From positions 240,234 through 304,233 of the forward strand of contig NZ_JAJNMU010000012.1 of NCBI RefSeq assembly GCF_022458865.1: DNA of 64,000 nucleotides. The letters run 5' to 3'. Both the position numbers and the translations under genes were made by a program. The notes under the pieces are model-generated. The model did not search any database and was not told the DNA's origin. It saw nothing but the letters and a program-made list of their open reading frames with translations. Positions 7,633 through 16,215 of the stretch are shown here, in pieces (position 1 is the stretch's first letter; every line of letters begins with the position of its first letter). Source of the stretch: Paenibacillus periandrae. GTDB taxonomy: Bacteria; Bacillota; Bacilli; Paenibacillales; NBRC-103111.

Positions 7633-9312
7633 TTGGCTAACGGGAACGAGCATCAAACTGAAAACTTTTTGTTTAGACTGATTAGTGAGGAGCTGGAGGC
7701 GGGTAAATTCGGAAGGGATATGTGTACACGATTTCCTCCCGAGCCTAACGGTTATCTTCATATTGGAAGCGCCTATGCCATACACACGAATTATACGATT
7801 GCCCATAGATTTAACGGAACCTTTCATTTGCGATTCGACGACACGAACCCTCTTAAGGAGAACATCGAGTATGTGAACGCGATTATCGAGGATATCCAAT
7901 GGCTTGGTTACGATCCAGGCGATCATATCTATTATGGCTCGGACTATTCAGACGAAATATATAACGCTGCAGTGACCTTGATCAGGCAAGGGAAGGCTTA
8001 TATCTGTGATTTGACGCCAGAGGAAGTGGCAGAGTTTCGCGGAACCTTGACGGAGCCGGGCAGAAACAGTCCGTATAGAGACCGTTCAATTGAGGAGAAT
8101 CTGGAGCTTTTTGCAAAAATGAAGCAAGGGGACTATCCGGCCTCCTCCAAGGTTGTTCGTGCCAAAATCGATATGGCATCGCCTAATATCAACCTGCGTG
8201 ATCCTGTGATTTACCGTATACTCCATGCTGAGCATTACCGTACAGGAAATGACTGGTGCATCTATCCGATGTACGATTTTGCCCATCCTATACAAGACGC
8301 GATTGAGGGTATTACGTATTCTTTATGCTCCATTGAATTCAAAGACCATCGCCCCTTGTACGACTGGGTTCTCAAGGAGCTTGAAGTCCCCGAGCCTCCG
8401 CGGCAAAGAGAATTCGGTCGGTTGAGTCTAACGGGTGTCGTAACAAGTAAACGGTTTTTGAGGCAGCTGGTAGAAGGCGATTACGTAGATGGTTGGGATG
8501 ATCCCAGATTGCCTACGCTCCGCGGCTTAAGAAGAAGGGGCTTCACTCCGGAAAGCATACGCAGCTTCATCGAGGAGATTGGCAGTATTCGAACTCAAAG
8601 CACGGTAGACATTTCGCTGCTGGACCACTGCCTCAGGCAGGATCTCAAACCGAAAACGATTAGCGTCATGGCCGTATTACAGCCTTTAAAGGTCGTTATT
8701 ACCAACTATCCGGACAATGAGACGGAGTTGTTACTGGTTGAAAACAATTCTGAGAATGAGGCGCTGGGAAAAAGAAAGGTGCCTTTTTCCAAAACGATCT
8801 ATATCGAACGGGACGATTTTATGGAGCAGCCACCCAAGGGCTTTCATCGGTTGAGTCTGAATGCTGAGGTCAGGCTGAAGGGAGCGTATTTCATCAAATG
8901 CGAGCAAATGATCAAGGACCCGGATTCAGGAGAAATTATTGAGCTTCACTGTACCTATGATCCCATCACAAAAAGCGGTACCGGATTTACCGGGCGTAAG
9001 GTGAAGGGCACGATCCATTGGGTCTCGGCAGCGCATGCCATAAAAGCTGATGTGCATCTATATGAGAAACTGCTGCTTGTACAGGAGGTTCCGAAGGATA
9101 GCGACGGAGATTGGACGGAAGCGATAAATCCTGATTCACGCGTTATCGTAAAGGATGGATTGCTGGAGCCATTCGTCGAACATGCCCATTCCGAACAAAA
9201 ATTTCAATTTTTCCGACATGGCTATTTTGGCGTAGATAAGAAGCTCACTACAGGCAAGCAGCTCGTATTTAATCGTATTGTACCGTTAAAGGATACCTGG
9301 AATAAAAATTGA
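7633..9312 (+). CDS. glnS: Glutaminyl-tRNA synthetase
   Basis: 559 residues, close to Escherichia coli GlnRS. It charges tRNA-Gln with glutamine. Visible marks: FPPEPNGYLHIGSAYAI (class I HIGH box, here HIGS), LRFDDTNPLKENIEYV, DRPLYDWVL-type acceptor-binding region, and VVTSKR in place of the usual VMSKR (KMSKS loop), followed by the C-terminal beta-barrels. PPEPNGYLHIG and DDTNP separate it from GluRS. The start is TTG after AGGAGG. A T-box precedes it. Most Bacilli lack GlnRS and make Gln-tRNA through GatCAB, so this gene may be acquired or auxiliary. The altered HIGS and TSK motifs set it apart from housekeeping enzymes. Confidence 0.9.
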   Translation: MANGNEHQTENFLFRLISEELEAGKFGRDMCTRFPPEPNGYLHIGSAYAIHTNYTIAHRFNGTFHLRFDDTNPLKENIEYVNAIIEDIQWLGYDPGDHIYYGSDYSDEIYNAAVTLIRQGKAYICDLTPEEVAEFRGTLTEPGRNSPYRDRSIEENLELFAKMKQGDYPASSKVVRAKIDMASPNINLRDPVIYRILHAEHYRTGNDWCIYPMYDFAHPIQDAIEGITYSLCSIEFKDHRPLYDWVLKELEVPEPPRQREFGRLSLTGVVTSKRFLRQLVEGDYVDGWDDPRLPTLRGLRRRGFTPESIRSFIEEIGSIRTQSTVDISLLDHCLRQDLKPKTISVMAVLQPLKVVITNYPDNETELLLVENNSENEALGKRKVPFSKTIYIERDDFMEQPPKGFHRLSLNAEVRLKGAYFIKCEQMIKDPDSGEIIELHCTYDPITKSGTGFTGRKVKGTIHWVSAAHAIKADVHLYEKLLLVQEVPKDSDGDWTEAINPDSRVIVKDGLLEPFVEHAHSEQKFQFFRHGYFGVDKKLTTGKQLVFNRIVPLKDTWNKN

Positions 9313-9319
9313 GGATGGT

Positions 9320-9369
9320 GCCAAGAACCAGTCAAAACGCTAACCTGCTGTGTTAGACTGGTTCTTGCC
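9320..9369 (+). terminator. Stem-loop after glnS
   Basis: Perfect 12-base arms CAAGAACCAGTC (9322-9333) and GACTGGTTCTTG (9356-9367), with a nested CTAAC/GTTAG pair inside. There is no clear T-run, so it may be a weak terminator or an mRNA end stabiliser. Confidence 0.55.
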
Positions 9370-9392
9370 ATTAGGAAAGCTGGGATTTCAAC

Positions 9393-10148
9393 ATGTGTTT
9401 AATTTTGTTTGCTTATCAGGCACACGAAACTTATAAGCTTATCGTTGCTGCTAATCGTGATGAATTTTACAACAGACCGACAGCATCGGTTCATTATTGG
9501 CAGGATCACCCTGATGTGCTTGCAGGTCGGGATTTGAACAAAATGGGCACCTGGATGGGAGTGACCACAGCTGGGCGGTTTGCAGCTTTAACGAATTATC
9601 GAAACCCAAAGGAATCAACGGACGGCAAACGTTCACGAGGAGAATTGGTGGCAGATTTTTTAATCAACAATGAACGGCCTGAATCTTACATGCAGGAAGC
9701 CGCTAACAAACGTAATGCATATCCTGGATATAATTTGTTGGCTGGCGATGCTAACAAGCTTTACTACTATTCGAATATTGAGGATAAGATTCAACAACTG
9801 AAACCGGGTGTTTATGGGGTCAGTAATCATTTATTAAATACCGCGTGGCCAAAAGTCGAGCATGGCAAAGAGGGCTTGTCAACCTTAATAAGTGAAAATA
9901 AAGGTAATTTAACAGAGCAGCTGTTGACGTTACTCCAAACCGCTGACCCGGCCTCGAATGAAATGCTTCCTAAGACAGGAGTTTCGTTGGAATGGGAACG
10001 GACGCTTTCGCCTATTTTTATTAAAAGCGAAGGCTACGGAACCCGGAGCTCGACAGTGATGTTGATGACTGAAAAAGAGATTTACTATAAGGAACGAGTT
10101 TACACAGAGGAAGAAGTACATAATCGCGAATTTACTCTTACATTATAG
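9393..10148 (+). CDS. NRDE (TANGO2-like) family protein
   Basis: 251 residues beginning MCLILFAYQAHETYKLIVAA followed at once by NRDEF, the family signature. The Cys at position 2 is the conserved Ntn-hydrolase-like nucleophile position. LAGRDLNKMGTWMGV and FAALTNYRNP are further hallmarks. The family is conserved from bacteria to animals (TANGO2), where roles in haem handling or lipid homeostasis have been proposed; the biochemical function is unsettled. It is cytoplasmic, with no signal peptide. It stands alone between a stem-loop and a convergent MerR gene. Confidence 0.88.
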   Translation: MCLILFAYQAHETYKLIVAANRDEFYNRPTASVHYWQDHPDVLAGRDLNKMGTWMGVTTAGRFAALTNYRNPKESTDGKRSRGELVADFLINNERPESYMQEAANKRNAYPGYNLLAGDANKLYYYSNIEDKIQQLKPGVYGVSNHLLNTAWPKVEHGKEGLSTLISENKGNLTEQLLTLLQTADPASNEMLPKTGVSLEWERTLSPIFIKSEGYGTRSSTVMLMTEKEIYYKERVYTEEEVHNREFTLTL

Positions 10149-10186
10149 TCTGTTAAAGCTTGGGCATTGGGTTGGGTACTGAAACG

Positions 10187-10573
10187 TCACAAAGCGCTGG
10201 AGTCCCTTTCCAATTGTTGTAATTGCACGTCGTACAAAGCCATCTTATAGTTGATTTTTCCTAATGTTTTCATTAATTGAAGCATTTGTTCCTCGACTCT
10301 TTCTTTATGATCCACCATCATTTTTTTTCGCTCCAGAAGAGTCTGATCCCCTTCTTTATGTAAATCCACGTATTGTTTTAAATCAGCTAAAGGCATTCCA
10401 GTGGAACGCAGCGATATGATCGTTTCAATCCATTCAATACTGGACTCATCATACAACCGAACCCCATTATCATTCCGTTCTGCATAAGGCAGTACACCCT
10501 GTTTTTCGTAGAAGCGCAGCGTATGAGCAGATATCCCCGTTTTTTTGGAAACATCATTGACCGTATATGACAT
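10187..10573 (-). CDS. MerR-family transcriptional regulator
   Basis: About 128 residues. The N-terminal winged helix is clear (YTVNDVSKKTGISAHTLRFY, then a VRLYDESSIEWIE wing), followed by a long coiled-coil dimerisation helix around ERKKMMVDHKERVEEQM. It has no C-terminal cysteines, so it is not a metal sensor of the MerR/CueR type; it resembles the short aldehyde or stress-responsive group. The start at 10573 fits AAGGAG eight bases upstream better than an ATG six codons earlier. A perfect palindrome just downstream of its -10 box suggests autorepression. No obvious target gene is adjacent. Confidence 0.88.
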   Translation of the reverse strand: MSYTVNDVSKKTGISAHTLRFYEKQGVLPYAERNDNGVRLYDESSIEWIETIISLRSTGMPLADLKQYVDLHKEGDQTLLERKKMMVDHKERVEEQMLQLMKTLGKINYKMALYDVQLQQLERDSSAL

Positions 10574-10594
10574 ATATGAATCTCCTTCCATTTA

Positions 10595-10642
10595 ATTAGA
10601 GTTACTCTAATCCATTATACCTATTCATTCGTGTCTACTCAA
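10595..10642 (-). promoter_or_regulatory. merR promoter and palindromic operator
   Basis: On the minus strand, -35 TTGAGT (10642-10637) and -10 TATAAT (10619-10614) are 17 bases apart. The 17-base sequence ATTAGAGTTACTCTAAT (10595-10611) is a perfect inverted repeat around a central base and covers the expected start site. That fits repression rather than the spacer-twisting activation usual for MerR targets, whose boxes are 19 bases apart. Confidence 0.75.
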
Positions 10643-10802
10643 TAAAATTGGATGTTAACAACGACTGCAGGGGGATAAAATCGGTGCATAATGGAAGACT
10701 TCCTGCATATGTATATACTGCTTTTTTGCTACTTTTGTAGAATATACTTGCACAATCAAATATGCTACTGTAGAAATGTCTGAGGAGAGGGTGAGATCCA
10801 TA

Positions 10803-13085
10803 ATGTTGAAGCAAAGATGGCATATTCAAAGGGGAGTGCTACTCGGTATAACCGTATTATCTTGCTTATTCGGCACATTAGACTCTCAAGTACATGCTAT
10901 ACCGATTTCCAACCTGACGACCCCCGTTATTGACAATTTCCCCCGCATTCAACCTGATCTGCTTATCCTTCCCAATACAAATCTGGGAAATGTCAGCTTA
11001 ATGTGGGACTTTCCAGCTGCAGACCTTATTGATCCTAAAGGTTCACCGGTGGTGGCAGCGGATGGTACCGTCTATCTGGGATATAACCAGTTTGTGTTTA
11101 CGGGCTTTGTCGGTATGGTATCCGCTGTCACACGCGAAGGTAAGAGCAAATGGAATAACTTGACTTCAGATCAACTTCTGAGTTCTCCCACAGTAGGCCC
11201 GGATGGCACCCTTTACATGGGAGTTGGCAGCGTAAAATATAATGAAGGTAAATTTATTGCAATGAATCCTGACGGAACGCTAAAATGGTCGGCTTCCATA
11301 GGTCTCGTGGATGCCAAGCCCGTCTTCGGATCAGATGGCACCATATACGTGGCTGCCAAGGATGGAACGCTGTATGCGCTTCATTCAAACGACGGAACCG
11401 AGCAATGGTCCTCCAAGGTTGGGTTCAAGTCTACCGCTTACATGGCCATAGGCAAGGACGGCACTATCTTTTTGGGTAATGAGAGCAACGTTTTATTTGC
11501 GGTTAAGCCCAATGGCAGTATCAAATGGACGTACCAGGCTGGAGGACTAGTCAATACTGTTCCTGCACTGGGGGCAGACGGCACTATCTATGTCGGTGCT
11601 GCTGACAGCAGGCTGTATGCGATCAGCCCGAGCGGAACGAAACAATCGGAGTACACTTTTGGAGGGAATCCATTTTCTCCTGTGATTGGTTCGGACGGTA
11701 CGATCTATACCGGGGCCTCGGATCAAACCGTGTATGCACTCCAGCCCAATTTGACACTTAAATGGAAAGCTGTTTTCAACAAAGCGATAACACCGACCGT
11801 CATCGGTCCGAATGGATCCATTCATTTGCTAACGGCTAGTGGCATGGTTCATGCCTTGAATCCTTCCGACGGCAGCACACAATGGAGGTATGGCATCAGC
11901 ACTCCTGACATGGCTCTCGCTCCAACTATTGGAGAGGACGGTACTGTGTATGCAAGTGGAATGAAAGAGACGAAATTGAACCTGTACGCTTTGCGGGTCA
12001 AAGTCAATGGGATAACCTTGAATAAGACTCAAGCAACGCTGCAGACTGGCGCAAGTGAAAGCTTATCGGCTGCGCTGTCCCCGAACAATGCACCTAATAA
12101 GAATGTCACATGGAGCAGCAGCAAGAATGGAGTAGCTTCCGTGGACAACGAAGGCCATGTAACGGCTGTCTCGTCCGGTACGGCAACGATAACTGCACGG
12201 ACAGAGGACGGAGGACTATCCGCCACATGCGAGGTTACTGTAACCAATCCTGCAGGAACCATCGAGGTGCAAAGCATTAGTATCCAGCCTGCTGAGTTGT
12301 CCGTCAAGGTGGGGCAAAGCGGAAAGCTAAAGGGAAGCGTGCTGCCAGGCAGCGCATCCAATCAAGGGCTGCTTTGGAGCAGCAGCAATCCTGGCATCGC
12401 TCAGGTTAACGACTCCGGCCAGGTGACGGGGATTGCACCCGGAAGGGCAAGCATTACCGCGAAGACGGTTGACGGAGGTTTTACAGCTGCGAGTCAGATT
12501 ACCGTATTGCAGGGAACGACGACGGCTCCAGGCTCGGTTGCATTCACTGACATCGAGGGACACTGGGCGAGTGAGGAGATTGCGCGGGCTTATGAACTCC
12601 ATATAACGAACGGCTATCCGGACTTTACGTTTCGGCCGAATGGCAGCATCACCCGTGCTGAATTCGTAGTCATGCTGATGAACGGATTAAAGCCAGAGCT
12701 GCGAGCATCTGATTTGGAATTTATTGACAGTGATAAGATCGGCATATGGGCGCAGACATCTGCCTCTCAGGCTGTACAGCTTGGTATCGTTAGCGGTTAT
12801 CCGGACGGTACATTCCGACCAGAGGCCAATATTACGCATGCCGAGATGGCTGTTATGGTATTCAAGGCTTTGGGAATTCCACTATCAGCCGTTACGACAA
12901 CAAGCTATTCGGATGATAGCGACATTCCCGAATGGGCCAGAGGTGCAGTTTCTACTATAGAGAAGAAGGGAATTAATGTTGTAGGTGGCACAACCACGGG
13001 CCCATTCACCCCAAGCAATTTCTCCACCCGCGCGGAAGCGGCTGTATGGATCGTAAAGATGATGGATATCAAGAATAAAAAGTAA
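10803..13085 (+). CDS. SLH-anchored surface protein with PQQ-like beta-propeller and two Big_2 domains
   Basis: About 760 residues. A signal peptide ends near VHA. Eight PQQ-like blades follow (about 60-400), each carrying a DGT(I/V)Y strand, forming a beta-propeller without evident catalytic residues. Two Big_2 Ig-like domains (about 400-480 and 490-570, each with W-S-S-S) lead to three SLH domains (about 590-760; ITRAEF, ITHAEM, STRAEA), which bind pyruvylated wall polymer. I place the start at 10803 (GGTGAG eight bases upstream) rather than the in-frame ATG at 10776. A paralog lies at 57088-59262. The role, perhaps binding or sensing at the cell surface, is unknown. Confidence 0.88.
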   Translation: MLKQRWHIQRGVLLGITVLSCLFGTLDSQVHAIPISNLTTPVIDNFPRIQPDLLILPNTNLGNVSLMWDFPAADLIDPKGSPVVAADGTVYLGYNQFVFTGFVGMVSAVTREGKSKWNNLTSDQLLSSPTVGPDGTLYMGVGSVKYNEGKFIAMNPDGTLKWSASIGLVDAKPVFGSDGTIYVAAKDGTLYALHSNDGTEQWSSKVGFKSTAYMAIGKDGTIFLGNESNVLFAVKPNGSIKWTYQAGGLVNTVPALGADGTIYVGAADSRLYAISPSGTKQSEYTFGGNPFSPVIGSDGTIYTGASDQTVYALQPNLTLKWKAVFNKAITPTVIGPNGSIHLLTASGMVHALNPSDGSTQWRYGISTPDMALAPTIGEDGTVYASGMKETKLNLYALRVKVNGITLNKTQATLQTGASESLSAALSPNNAPNKNVTWSSSKNGVASVDNEGHVTAVSSGTATITARTEDGGLSATCEVTVTNPAGTIEVQSISIQPAELSVKVGQSGKLKGSVLPGSASNQGLLWSSSNPGIAQVNDSGQVTGIAPGRASITAKTVDGGFTAASQITVLQGTTTAPGSVAFTDIEGHWASEEIARAYELHITNGYPDFTFRPNGSITRAEFVVMLMNGLKPELRASDLEFIDSDKIGIWAQTSASQAVQLGIVSGYPDGTFRPEANITHAEMAVMVFKALGIPLSAVTTTSYSDDSDIPEWARGAVSTIEKKGINVVGGTTTGPFTPSNFSTRAEAAVWIVKMMDIKNKK

Positions 13086-13092
13086 ATCATTG

Positions 13093-14271
13093 TCACCGAT
13101 TATTCCAATTCCACAAGCGGACTTCGCCCACACGGATGCTGGACACCCACTGCTCCTCTTTAAGCTTTAACAGTTCTTTGGTAGGACCGGTCACAACCAC
13201 TCCGTAAAGCTTTACTCCGTTAGCCTCCAAATAAGTGATGGTTGGCTCGAGTAGAAGCCATGGGGCAAGGCGATTGGTAATCGTTGGATACTTTTGCAGC
13301 AGATGCAGTGTGTCCAGAAAATTTTTGTCTCGTACCGATCCGTCTCCATAAGTTTGGATGCCTGGTGAGATAGAGCTTTCCATGACAGTTTTGCCGAACC
13401 AGCCTCGCTTTTCTTCAGAACGGCTTGTCACCTGCATATCTTCAGCATGCCAGAGCGGGTATGCGGGAAAGCCGACCGGATTCATCACCAATTCTGCGTC
13501 ACCGAGCTTTCTTTCTTGGCCAGTGTAGGCGGCAAACCAAACAGGCGTCATATTTTTACCATTAAATTTCTGTAGAAGCTCATCGGTTGCATACCTCTTA
13601 TCCAATGACACAAAAGCTTCGGTAACCGTACCCTCAGGCAGCTTCTCAAGTGTTGTCCAGTCCTGATTACTGCTAGCCGCATCTGACCCGGAAAGTAGAA
13701 ACAGACTGGCGCCGGGGTTATTTCTTTCAGAATGCCATGTGGTTTGCTCCCCCATAGGCCAGCCCAACACAAACTTTAGTTGGAAATCTCCGACAGAAAC
13801 CTCTGAATCGCCAATTTTCTTTTTCATATTACCTTTGTAATCCATAGTGAAATAGGCGTTTGAATTGCTTCCTCCACTTACGGTTAGGTTAGGACGGGTG
13901 AGGGCAATCGCAGATGACACAACATCCTGATATATACTTGATCGCTTGCCCAATCCATAAAAAAGTCCAGTCAATATCGCACTAATAAGGGTAAATGTGA
14001 TCAAGATTCCAATAGCAGTCAAGGCGGTTTGAATTCTTGCCCGCCACTTACTTCTGCGCAGCAGGGAAGCTTCTTTGATCGGTGTGGAAGCCTTAAAGGC
14101 ACTACCATCTATTAGCGGTTGACGATCTTCATCATTCCCCATAAGCTCACTAAGATAAGCTTGGTAGGCTTCCATCTTTTCAAGCTCAAGCTCGAACTGC
14201 TCCTTGTCGTTGCCCGTTAATTTACCGTCTGCATAGTCTTGTAATTGACGCTTGAAATCTTCACTCATCAT
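13093..14271 (-). CDS. Membrane-bound anti-sigma factor (Sigma_reg_N / Sigma_reg_C type)
   Basis: About 392 residues. A cytoplasmic N-terminus (MMSEDFKRQLQDYADGKL) should bind the sigma factor, one membrane helix lies near residues 85-110 (IGILITFTLISAILTGLFYG), and a large extracytoplasmic part follows (LGWPMGEQTTW, VVVTGPTKELLKL), resembling the Sigma_reg_C domain. It should hold the adjacent ECF sigma factor inactive until an envelope signal arrives. Two adjacent start codons (14271 and 14268) lie inside the end of the sigma gene, so the two are translationally coupled. It faces the SLH gene tail to tail with a seven-base gap. Confidence 0.85.
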   Translation of the reverse strand: MMSEDFKRQLQDYADGKLTGNDKEQFELELEKMEAYQAYLSELMGNDEDRQPLIDGSAFKASTPIKEASLLRRSKWRARIQTALTAIGILITFTLISAILTGLFYGLGKRSSIYQDVVSSAIALTRPNLTVSGGSNSNAYFTMDYKGNMKKKIGDSEVSVGDFQLKFVLGWPMGEQTTWHSERNNPGASLFLLSGSDAASSNQDWTTLEKLPEGTVTEAFVSLDKRYATDELLQKFNGKNMTPVWFAAYTGQERKLGDAELVMNPVGFPAYPLWHAEDMQVTSRSEEKRGWFGKTVMESSISPGIQTYGDGSVRDKNFLDTLHLLQKYPTITNRLAPWLLLEPTITYLEANGVKLYGVVVTGPTKELLKLKEEQWVSSIRVGEVRLWNWNNR

Positions 14272-14764
14272 TGTCCTTCCTTTCATTGTGCTGTCTGACG
14301 ACTTGTCTGGCTCGGTACAGAAGTATTTTAAAGTGCGATAAGCGGATTTCCATAATTTCTGCGGCTTCGCGGTACGATAGCTCATGAAAGTCGTGCAGCA
14401 GTATGGCTTGCTTTTGGTTGACCGGCAGTGTCGATATGGCATCTCCGATGTGACCCCATAGCTCCTTCTTCAACAGCAGCTCATCAGGAGTTTGAGTATC
14501 AGAAAGCTGCATGAAAAACTCTGTCCCAGTGGGTATACTTCGCTGTTCCTTGCGATAATAATCTACGAAAACGTTGTAAGCGACCCTGAATAACCACGGC
14601 TTAATTTTATCTTCCTTACAGTTGTCCAGGTACAAATAAGCTCGGTAAAAGGTTTCCTGCACCAAATCTTCCGCGGCATGATGATCTCGGCAGAGGGAGA
14701 TTAAATACCGATAGACGTCCTTTACATACGATTGATACATGCTGTCGAGCGTGTGTCGCTTCAT
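14261..14764 (-). CDS. ECF-type RNA polymerase sigma factor
   Basis: 167 residues with region 2 (HHAAEDLVQETFYRAYLY and KPWLFRVAYNVFVDYYRK) and region 4 (LPVNQKQAILLHDFHELSYR, AAEIMEIRLSHFKILLYRAR). It directs RNA polymerase to envelope-stress-type promoters. The start at 14764 follows GGGGGGAAGG; an upstream in-frame ATG at 14788 lies at the -10 box and is unlikely. It shares an mRNA with its anti-sigma gene. An ECF-like promoter just upstream implies autoactivation. Confidence 0.9.
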   Translation of the reverse strand: MKRHTLDSMYQSYVKDVYRYLISLCRDHHAAEDLVQETFYRAYLYLDNCKEDKIKPWLFRVAYNVFVDYYRKEQRSIPTGTEFFMQLSDTQTPDELLLKKELWGHIGDAISTLPVNQKQAILLHDFHELSYREAAEIMEIRLSHFKILLYRARQVVRQHNERKDNDE

Positions 14765-14783
14765 GCCTTCCCCCCTCAACCTA

Positions 14784-14813
14784 TACACGTTTGAATTGGG
14801 TAAAGGTTACAAA
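14784..14813 (-). promoter_or_regulatory. ECF-type autoregulatory promoter
   Basis: On the minus strand TTTGTAACC (14813-14805) and CGTGTA (14789-14784) are separated by 15 bases. This matches the AAC-type -35 and CGT-type -10 of ECF promoters, and it sits about 20 bases before the sigma gene start. Confidence 0.65.
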
Positions 14814-15099
14814 TTAAATGATAGGATGACTTGCTTGGAATCTAAATGATATCCTACAGAGGTTTGTTCGTGCTAGTCAGCAAACCATAACCAGCAGAAA
14901 TATGGTATAATAAATGAGGGTTACTAACCCTTTTCTAATATGAATCCGGGAGTGCTTATCGTGATTATCAAATTCATTCGTTTACGTTAATTTGAAGTAC
15001 AGTTTATCTAGACTCATCCATTTTTTTGGAAATGAGCTGAGGTTTATTTAAGTGTACATTTTTTCATGTAAACACATTCGAATGAAACGAGGAATCCAT
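14814..15099. other. Intergenic region between the sigma gene and the hydrolase gene
   Basis: No gene is supported here. In-frame codons from a GTG at 15052 precede the hydrolase but lack a ribosome binding site. Several AT-rich stretches could hold the hydrolase promoter, but none is convincing. Confidence 0.5.
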
Positions 15100-15951
15100 A
15101 TGAGCGAACAACTAATTAGAGTAAACGGAATTGATATATGTGCGGAAAGCTTTGGGGATTCTCACAATCCAGCGGTTTTACTGATCATGGGTGCCATGTG
15201 TTCGATGGTTTATTGGGATGATGAATTTTGCCAACAATTGGCGGATACAGGACGGTACGTGATTCGATATGATAACCGGGATGTTGGACGTTCCACGGTG
15301 TATGCTCCTGGAAGTTCAAATTATACGGTCGCCGACATGGCTGAAGATGCTGTCGGTTTGCTTGACGCATACCATATTGAACAAGCACACCTTGTCGGGA
15401 TGTCGTTAGGCGGTATGATTGCTCAGGTTATGGCAGTACGCTATCCTCACAAGGTTCACACCTTGACATTGATCGCTTCGAGTATATTCGAGTCTGACAA
15501 TAAGCGGGATTTACCTCCAATGGATGAGCGGATACTTGCTTATCATGCTACTGGAGCCAGTTTGGACTGGTCAGATGAAGATAGGGTTGCCGAGTATTTG
15601 GTTGCAGGTTCAAGCTTGCTATGTGGTCCCAAACATAAATTCGAAGAAAAGAGAGCTTACAAGCAGGTCAGAAAAGAAATAAAACGAGCAAGGAACCTGC
15701 TCAGCATGTTCAATCATGCACTGCTTCAAGACGATGCTTCTTTTGAGGGGAAGCTGCAGAGCATCCAAGCACCTGCACTGGTTATCCACGGTACAGCCGA
15801 TACAGTGCTTCCATTGGAGCATGGTTTGGCTCTAGTTGAAGAACTTCCCCATGCATCGCTGCTTTCCCTCGAAGGGACGGGTCACGAAATTCACTCGGAC
15901 GATTGGGAATGCATAATTAACGCCATTAAGAACCATACTGGGGTCGTGTAG
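15100..15951 (+). CDS. Alpha/beta hydrolase
   Basis: 283 residues with the full catalytic triad: nucleophile Ser in GMSLGG, Asp in HGTADTVLP and His in GTGHEIHSD. The oxyanion segment VLLIMGAMCSMVYWDDEF and the YDNRDVGRS loop are typical of the esterase/lactonase-like group that includes aclacinomycin methylesterase homologs. It is cytoplasmic. The start at 15100 has CGAGGAA upstream. It is followed by a strong terminator and is not in an operon. The substrate is unknown. Confidence 0.85.
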   Translation: MSEQLIRVNGIDICAESFGDSHNPAVLLIMGAMCSMVYWDDEFCQQLADTGRYVIRYDNRDVGRSTVYAPGSSNYTVADMAEDAVGLLDAYHIEQAHLVGMSLGGMIAQVMAVRYPHKVHTLTLIASSIFESDNKRDLPPMDERILAYHATGASLDWSDEDRVAEYLVAGSSLLCGPKHKFEEKRAYKQVRKEIKRARNLLSMFNHALLQDDASFEGKLQSIQAPALVIHGTADTVLPLEHGLALVEELPHASLLSLEGTGHEIHSDDWECIINAIKNHTGVV

Positions 15952-15991
15952 GTTTGGCGGATCTCAATAGCTAAATAACAATACAATCCCG

Positions 15992-16034
15992 GAAGGGCTG
16001 CTATCGGTACAACCGAATAAGCAGCCCTTCTTTT
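15992..16034 (+). terminator. Rho-independent terminator after the hydrolase gene
   Basis: Perfect 11-base arms GAAGGGCTGCT (15992-16002) and AGCAGCCCTTC (16020-16030), followed by TTTT. Confidence 0.85.
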
Positions 16035-16215
16035 CGATTCCATCTATTCCATTTAAAGGGAATTATCTGCGTATATATAACACAATTATCGTAATCAAAC
16101 ACCTGTCAAATTCGGATGGACTGCCATACAATGAGTGTACAGTTATAGTAAAAATGTGAAATAATGAGGATTACATCCGAGCTATCAAGAACTTAATAAG
16201 TATAGGGGTGAGGGT

